Source: Trebonia sp963822615
GTDB lineage: Bacteria > Actinomycetota > Actinomycetes > Streptosporangiales > Streptosporangiaceae
Direction: 5' to 3'
DNA length: 64,000 bases
Assembly (NCBI GenBank): GCA_963822615.1
Contig: CAWGIM010000021.1
Location: forward strand, 868,001-932,000
In this document: positions 59,918 through 64,000 of the stretch, piece after piece
How positions within the stretch are numbered: position 1 is the first letter of the stretch
Layout of the letters: every line of letters starts with the position of its first letter
Program-made: the position numbers and the translations under genes
The notes under the pieces: generated by a model
What the model saw: only the letters and a program-made list of their open reading frames with translations
What the model was told of the DNA's origin: nothing
Databases searched by the model: none

Positions 59918-60733
59918 GTGAGTGTGCTCGACGAGATCCTCGCAGGCGTCCGCGCCGACCTGGCCGAACGCCAGTCGCGCGTCTCCCTTGAGCAGCTCAA
60001 GGACCAGGCCAGGCGGGCGCCGTCGCCGCTCGACGCGCTGGCCGCGCTCAAGGCCGAGGGCGTCAGCGTCATCGCCGAGGTCAAACGGGCCAGCCCGTCC
60101 CGCGGCTCGATGGCCGCCATTGACGACCCGGCCGCGCTGGCCGGCGACTACGAGGCGGGCGGCGCGCGGGTGATCAGCGTGCTGACCGAGCAGCGCCGGT
60201 TCGGCGGCTCGCTGGACGACCTGGCCTCGGTTCGCCGCGCGGTGCAGATCCCGGTACTGCGCAAGGACTTCGTGGTCAGCTCCTACCAGCTCTGGGAGGC
60301 GCGCGCCTACGGCGCCGACCTGGTGCTGCTCATCGTGGCCGCGCTTGACCAGCCCGCGCTGGTCTCGCTGGTGGAACGGGCGCTCAGCATCGGCCTGCTG
60401 CCGCTGGTCGAGGTGCACGCCGACGAGGAGCTCGACCGGGCGGTGGACGCGGGCGCCACCGTCATCGGGGTGAACGCGCGCAACCTGGCCACCCTCGAGA
60501 TCGACCGGAGCATCTTCGCCCGGCTGGCGCCGCGGATACCAGACGGCATCGTCAAGATCGCCGAGTCCGGCGTGCGCGGCCCGCACGACCTGCTCGCCTA
60601 CGCCGCCTGCGGCGCCGACGCGGTCCTGGTCGGCGAGTCCCTGGTGACCGAGAAGGACCCCCGCGCGGCCGTCGCCGACCTGGTGACCGCGGGCTCGCAC
60701 CCGGCCCTGCGCGGGGAGCGCGGCCAGGCCTGA
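59918..60733 (+). CDS. trpC: indole-3-glycerol-phosphate synthase
   Basis: TrpC closes the indole ring from CdRP. VSVIAEVKRASPSRGSMAAI (catalytic Lys), VISVLTEQRRFGGSLDDL, VLRKDFVVSSYQLWEARAYGADLVLLI, GVNARNLATLEID and KIAESGVRGPHDLLAYAACGADAVLVGESLV are conserved. Length is 271 residues. GAGGAGACGG lies upstream of the GTG at 59918. Confidence 0.96.
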   Translation: MSVLDEILAGVRADLAERQSRVSLEQLKDQARRAPSPLDALAALKAEGVSVIAEVKRASPSRGSMAAIDDPAALAGDYEAGGARVISVLTEQRRFGGSLDDLASVRRAVQIPVLRKDFVVSSYQLWEARAYGADLVLLIVAALDQPALVSLVERALSIGLLPLVEVHADEELDRAVDAGATVIGVNARNLATLEIDRSIFARLAPRIPDGIVKIAESGVRGPHDLLAYAACGADAVLVGESLVTEKDPRAAVADLVTAGSHPALRGERGQA

Positions 60734-60763
60734 GCGGCATTCAGCGGCCGGTGACGGGCGCGA

Positions 60764-60769
60764 TAGGCT
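60764..60769 (+). promoter_or_regulatory. -10 element of a probable leaderless trpB promoter
   Basis: TAGGCT ends seven bases before GTG 60777, with TTCAGC 18 bp upstream as a weak -35. There is no ribosome binding site, so trpB may be translated from a leaderless mRNA in addition to read-through from trpC. Confidence 0.45.
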
Positions 60770-60776
60770 GGCGCAC

Positions 60777-62003
60777 GTGAGTAACGCGCCCGCAGAACCC
60801 GACATCGCCCCGGTTCCCGACACGGCCGGCCACTTCGGTGACTACGGCGGCCTGTTCGCCCCCGAGTCGCTCATGGCGGCGATCGAGCAGCTGGCCAAGG
60901 AGTACGAGGCGGCCAGGACCGACCCGGCGTTCACCGCCGAGCTGGCCGGCCTGCTGACGAACTACGCCGCCCGGCCCACCCTGCTGACCGAGGCGAAGCG
61001 GTTCGGGGCCGAGTTCGCGGGCGGCGCCCGGATCCTGCTCAAGCGGGAAGACCTGGCGCACACCGGCTCGCACAAGATCAACAACGTGCTCGGCCAGGTG
61101 CTGCTGACCAAGCGGATGGGCAAGACCCGGGTGATCGCCGAGACCGGGGCGGGACAGCACGGGGTGGCCACCGCCACCGCGTGCGCGCTGCTCGGCCTGG
61201 AGTGCGTCGTCTACATGGGCGAGGAAGACACCAGGCGCCAGGCGCTCAACGTGTCCCGGATGCGCATGCTCGGCGCGACCGTGGTGCCGGTCACCGCGGG
61301 CACCAGGACGCTCAAGGACGCGATGAACGAGGCGTTCCGTGACTGGGTCAGCACCGTTGAGTACACCCACTACTGCATCGGCTCGGTCGGCGGCCCGCAC
61401 CCGTTCCCGATGATGGTGCGCGACTTCCAGCGGGTCATCGGGATCGAGGCCCGCCAGCAGGTGCAGGAGCTGGCCGGGCGGCTGCCGGACGCGGTGGTGG
61501 CCTGCGTGGGCGGTGGCAGCAACGCGATCGGCGTGTTCCACGCGTTCATCCCGGACACCCAGGTCCGGCTCATCGGGTGCGAGGCCGGCGGCGACGGCGA
61601 CGGCGCGGCCCGCCCCGACCGGACCGCCGCCACGCTGACCTTCGGCAGTCCCGGTGTGCTGCACGGCATGCGCACCTACGTGCTGCAGGACGCCGAGGGG
61701 CAGACCCTGGACACCCACTCGATCTCGGCCGGCCTCGACTACCCGGGGGTCGGCCCCGAGCACTCCTGGCTGAAGGACGCCGGCCGGGCGGAGTACCGCT
61801 CGGTCAGTGACGCCGAGGCGATGGCCGGGTTCTCGGCGCTGTGCAAGACCGAGGGCATCATCCCTGCCCTGGAGTCCTCGCACGCCCTGGCCGGGGCGAT
61901 CAAGCTCGGACATGAGCTCGGCCCAGACGCCCTGATCCTGGTCAACCTGTCCGGCCGCGGCGACAAGGACGTGGCCACCGCGTCCGCCTACTTCGGTGTC
62001 TGA
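60777..62003 (+). CDS. trpB: tryptophan synthase beta subunit
   Basis: TrpB condenses indole with L-serine using PLP. GHFGDYGGLFAPESLMAAIEQL, the PLP lysine in LAHTGSHKINN (about residue 100), AETGAGQHGVATATA, CVGGGSNAIGVFHAF and NLSGRGDKDV are all present. Length is 408 residues, typical of TrpB1. The trpA start lies 28 bp after its stop. Confidence 0.97.
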   Translation: MSNAPAEPDIAPVPDTAGHFGDYGGLFAPESLMAAIEQLAKEYEAARTDPAFTAELAGLLTNYAARPTLLTEAKRFGAEFAGGARILLKREDLAHTGSHKINNVLGQVLLTKRMGKTRVIAETGAGQHGVATATACALLGLECVVYMGEEDTRRQALNVSRMRMLGATVVPVTAGTRTLKDAMNEAFRDWVSTVEYTHYCIGSVGGPHPFPMMVRDFQRVIGIEARQQVQELAGRLPDAVVACVGGGSNAIGVFHAFIPDTQVRLIGCEAGGDGDGAARPDRTAATLTFGSPGVLHGMRTYVLQDAEGQTLDTHSISAGLDYPGVGPEHSWLKDAGRAEYRSVSDAEAMAGFSALCKTEGIIPALESSHALAGAIKLGHELGPDALILVNLSGRGDKDVATASAYFGV

Positions 62004-62031
62004 GAGGCCCCCGCACGATGAGCACTGCACG

Positions 62032-62829
62032 ATGAGTACCGTCAGCACCGCGTTCGAGAAGGCGGCGGCCGAGGACCGGGCCGCGCTGGTCGGCTACATC
62101 CCGGCCGGCTTCCCCGACAAGCAGACCGCGATCCGGGCGGCGCTGGCGATGGCCGAAGGGGGCGCCGACGTCATCGAGGTCGGCCTGCCCTACTCCGACC
62201 CGCTGATGGACGGCCCGGTGGTCGCCGACGCCGTCTACCACGCGCTGAAGGGCGGCACCCGGATCAAGGACGTCCTCGACACGGTGACCGCGATCGCCGA
62301 CGCCGGGGTGGCCGCGGTGATCATGACCTACTGGAACCCGATCGACCACTACGGCCCCGACGCGTTCGCCCGCGACCTGGCCAGCGCGGGCGGCGCGGGG
62401 CTGATCACCCCCGACCTGACCCCGGAAGAGGCAGGCCCCTGGCTGGCCGCGTCCGACGCCCACCAGCTTGACCGCATCTTCCTGGTCGCGCCGTCCTCGC
62501 CGCCGGAGCGGGTCGCGGCGATCACCAGCCTGTGCCGCGGCTTCGTCTACGCGGTGAGCCTGATGGGCGTCACCGGCGCCAGGGACGCGCTCAGCTCCAG
62601 CGCGGCCAGCGTGGTGGCGCATATCAAGGAGCACACCAGCCTCCCGGCCGCCGTCGGGGTCGGCGTCTCCAGCGGCGCCCAGGCCCGCGAGGTAGCCGGC
62701 TTCGCCGACGGGGTAATCGTCGGCTCCGCCTACGTCCGCCGCCTGGCCGCCGCCGCGACCCCCGACGAAGGCATCGCCGCGGTCCGCGACCTCACCGCCG
62801 ACCTGGCAGCCGGCGTCCGCCGCCGCTAG
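62032..62829 (+). CDS. trpA: tryptophan synthase alpha subunit
   Basis: TrpA cleaves indole-3-glycerol phosphate and channels indole to TrpB. LVGYIPAGFPD, DVIEVGLPYSDPLMDGPVV (catalytic Glu and Asp), MTYWNPIDHYG, LITPDLTPEEAG and VGVGVSSGAQAREVAGFADGVIVGSAYVRRL are present. ATG 62032 gives 265 residues, the usual size. The frame opens at GTG 61996, overlapping trpB. GCACGATGAGYAC is duplicated around the start. No lgt gene follows. Confidence 0.96.
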   Translation: MSTVSTAFEKAAAEDRAALVGYIPAGFPDKQTAIRAALAMAEGGADVIEVGLPYSDPLMDGPVVADAVYHALKGGTRIKDVLDTVTAIADAGVAAVIMTYWNPIDHYGPDAFARDLASAGGAGLITPDLTPEEAGPWLAASDAHQLDRIFLVAPSSPPERVAAITSLCRGFVYAVSLMGVTGARDALSSSAASVVAHIKEHTSLPAAVGVGVSSGAQAREVAGFADGVIVGSAYVRRLAAAATPDEGIAAVRDLTADLAAGVRRR

Positions 62830-62891
62830 CAGCACCCACCCCCCGCGTAAACCCGCCCCCGGCACGTCAGGACCCCGGGCCCTCCGTACCT

Positions 62892-62939
62892 CGCGTCCCC
62901 GCAACCCCGCGTCCCCGCAACCCCGCGTCCCCGCAACCC
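62892..62939. repeat. three tandem copies of a 16-bp unit
   Basis: CGCGTCCCCGCAACCC is repeated three times exactly, 60 bp after trpA. Confidence 0.85.
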
Positions 62940-63112
62940 GGCGCCCCGCGCCCCCGAAACCCACGCCCCGCGCCCCCGCGTATGCGCCTCGGGCTCGCGT
63001 TAGCGCCTCGGGCCCGCGTTTGCGGCTGGTGGCCGCGCCTGCGTTGTACCGTGCTCCGCACCAGCACCACCTGCTGCCGGCCGCCACATTAGAACGGAAA
63101 CTTTTATCGAAT

Positions 63113-63150
63113 CGGAAACTCTGACGTGCCATAGCACCTACTAATTTCCA
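63113..63150. repeat. 38-bp palindrome, type I copy D
   Basis: It begins CGGAAACTCT and ends TAATTTCCA; on the minus strand it reads TGGAAATTAGTAGGTGCTATGGCAC. The GGTG and ATGGC core matches the other type I copies, and CTATGG links it to type II. An extra CGGAAACTTTT half lies at 63095. The GATAACAGC motif follows 29 bp later. Confidence 0.8.
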
Positions 63151-63179
63151 CTCGGCGCCGTCACCGGACCACCTCCCGG

Positions 63180-63202
63180 GATAACAGCAAGAAGCGGCGG
63201 AG
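63180..63202 (+). repeat. GATAACAGCAAGAAGC motif, copy 3
   Basis: The first 17 bases (GATAACAGCAAGAAGCG) equal those of the copies at 33668 and 55153. It runs into the hairpin GCGGC-GGA-GCCGC. It begins exactly 29 bp after palindrome D, the same spacing as at 55086/55153. Confidence 0.75.
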
Positions 63203-63254
63203 CCGCAGTGGTGGAAGTGGTGGGAGCTGCCCCCGGCGGGCGGGGACTTCATGA

Positions 63255-63283
63255 GAATTTCACCACATTTGCCGGTGAAATTC
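63255..63283. promoter_or_regulatory. 10-bp inverted repeat upstream of gltB
   Basis: GAATTTCACC and GGTGAAATTC are perfect arms around the 9-base spacer ACATTTGCC. The AT-rich dyad, about 390 bp before gltB, has the look of a regulator binding site. The regulator is unknown. Confidence 0.55.
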
Positions 63284-63575
63284 GCATAACGGTTGATGCG
63301 GGAGGGACGGGCGGGAGCGCAGGCGTCACGGTCGGCAGCAGGGGGAGCCTGCCGTCGCCGGGGTGCCGCGGCCGGCGCTAAATGTTCCCGGTTTCGGGCA
63401 GTTTTGGCTGGGTATCGCTCACCCTACCGATGATCACCAAGGCTCCGGCCAGGGGAGCAGGGTGACGCATCGGTGCCCGACGGCGCTGACATCACCGTGG
63501 GCTCTGCCGCCGCACGGGCACCAATTCCGCTCAGGGGCCTCAAAAGTCGCCTCTGGTAAGGGATTCACCAGTCAT

Positions 63576-63591
63576 GTAATCTCTATGTAAC
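63576..63591 (+). promoter_or_regulatory. GlnR-box-like site upstream of gltB
   Basis: GTAAT-6-GTAAC (spacer CTCTAT) fits the actinobacterial GlnR pattern of two GTNAC-like half-sites separated by six bases. It lies about 80 bp before glutamate synthase, a nitrogen-assimilation gene that GlnR could plausibly control. Confidence 0.45.
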
Positions 63592-63668
63592 TTACGTGTA
63601 GCAGCAGGGCCAGCGTCGTCCCCACCGCAGCAAGCGCAGTACAGCGGATTATGACGACAGGAGTTTTG

Positions 63669-64000
63669 ATGGTGCCTGCCGCAGTTGAGGGGCTTTACGA
63701 CAGCCGGTTCGAACACGATGCCTGTGGTGTGGGTTTCGTGGCCGACCTGCGGGCCGGCGGCGGCCATGACGTCGTGGCCAGTGCCCTTCGCGTTCTATGC
63801 AACCTCGAGCACCGCGGCGCGGCGGGCGCCGACCCGGATACCGGCGACGGGGCCGGCATCCTCACCCAGATACCCGACGCGTTCTTCCGGGCGGTGTCCG
63901 GGCTCGAGCTGCCGGCAGCGGGCAGCTACGCGGCCGGCCTCGCGTTCCTGCCAGTCGATCAGCCCGAACGGGTGCGTGCCTGCGCCCGGATCGCCGACCT
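63669..64000 (+). CDS. gltB: glutamate synthase large subunit (3' partial)
   Basis: The gene starts at ATG 63669 with AGGAG upstream and runs off the window after 110 codons. The N-terminal Ntn-type glutaminase domain is recognised by YDSRFEHDACGVGFVADLRAG, where Cys becomes the catalytic N-terminus after propeptide removal. NLEHRGAAGADPDTGDGAGILTQIPDAFFRAV follows. The enzyme makes glutamate from glutamine and 2-oxoglutarate. The regulatory site just upstream is described separately. Confidence 0.95.
   Translation, partial: MVPAAVEGLYDSRFEHDACGVGFVADLRAGGGHDVVASALRVLCNLEHRGAAGADPDTGDGAGILTQIPDAFFRAVSGLELPAAGSYAAGLAFLPVDQPERVRACARIAD

Larger units (their letters stand above)
62830..63668. 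other. 839-bp gap between trpA and gltB
   Basis: It contains a 16-bp tandem repeat (62892-62939), the type I palindrome D with a preceding half-copy (63095-63150), the GATAACAGC motif (63180), a GAATTTCACC inverted repeat (63255-63283), and a GlnR-like box close to gltB. The minus-strand frame through it is a shadow. I see no gene. Confidence 0.7.

Noticed and set aside
63963..63976. CCCGAACGGGTGCG inside gltB
   Set aside because: It lies in conserved coding sequence (QPERVRA), so it is more likely a codon coincidence than a fourth intergenic repeat copy.

Overview
The window is chromosomal DNA from a very GC-rich actinomycete. The evidence is near-universal G/C at third codon positions, many GTG and TTG starts, an actinobacterial division and cell-wall (dcw) cluster ending in ftsZ-yggS-sepF-ylmG-wag31, a DUF3040 gene, an actinobacterial ileS T-box leader, mycothiol-type DinB-fold proteins, polyphosphate glucokinase, and a priA-type hisA with no trpF in view. 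MurE carries the DNPR motif, which predicts a meso-diaminopimelate peptidoglycan. The order cannot be fixed from this window; the layout is Streptomyces/Streptosporangiales-like. No tRNA, rRNA, CRISPR array, prophage or insertion sequence was seen.

Layout. 1-5 kb: the tail of an unknown acidic protein, a membrane protein, a frameshifted methyltransferase, dinB, a DUF3040 protein and a VIT-family protein. 5.3-10.1 kb (minus strand): moxR, DUF58 and transglutaminase (TgpA-like) genes. 10.7-31.7 kb: the dcw cluster mraZ-rsmH-ftsL-ftsI-murE-murF-mraY, then a minus-strand PLP lyase gene exactly where murD is normally found, then ftsW-murG-murC-ftsQ-ftsZ-yggS-sepF-ylmG-wag31. Most neighbours overlap by the 4-bp ATGA/GTGA type. 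31.8-45 kb: a low-complexity membrane protein, ileS (minus, with T-box leader and a probable 3' frameshift), a DksA/TraR zinc-finger gene, lspA, an rluD-type gene, a maleylpyruvate-isomerase-like gene, dnaE and a GNAT gene. 45-50.6 kb: two tandem paralogous secreted or membrane proteins (one frameshifted), a DUF2567-like protein, a lipoprotein, a SigE-family sigma factor with a coupled membrane partner, and a GNAT gene with two frameshifts. 51-62.8 kb: hisD-hisC-hisB-hisH, priA-hisF, ppgK (minus), a small membrane protein, a TIGR03085-like gene (minus), hisI, a Trp-operon membrane protein, trpC, trpB and trpA. The window ends inside gltB.

The most unusual signal is intergenic. Six gaps hold palindromes of 38-39 bp (5073, 33448, 47690, 50781, 55086, 63113). 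They fall into two related subtypes, one with GGAAA/TTTCC ends and one with TGGATGTT/AACATCC ends, both with a CAT or CTATGG core. A second motif, GATAACAGCAAGAAGC followed by a GC-rich hairpin, occurs three times; in two places it lies exactly 29 bp after a palindrome. A third short repeat built on CCCGAACGGGTGCGGCT occurs in three gaps, with shorter variants elsewhere. Together they look like a family of extragenic repeat elements or operators that I cannot assign to anything known.

Other themes are low-complexity extensions on several divisome and wall proteins (FtsL, FtsI, FtsW, MurG, FtsZ linker), a canonical four-repeat MraZ operator, and four genes whose reading frames break at G/C runs or low-complexity DNA. 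The breaks may be real lesions or base-calling errors.
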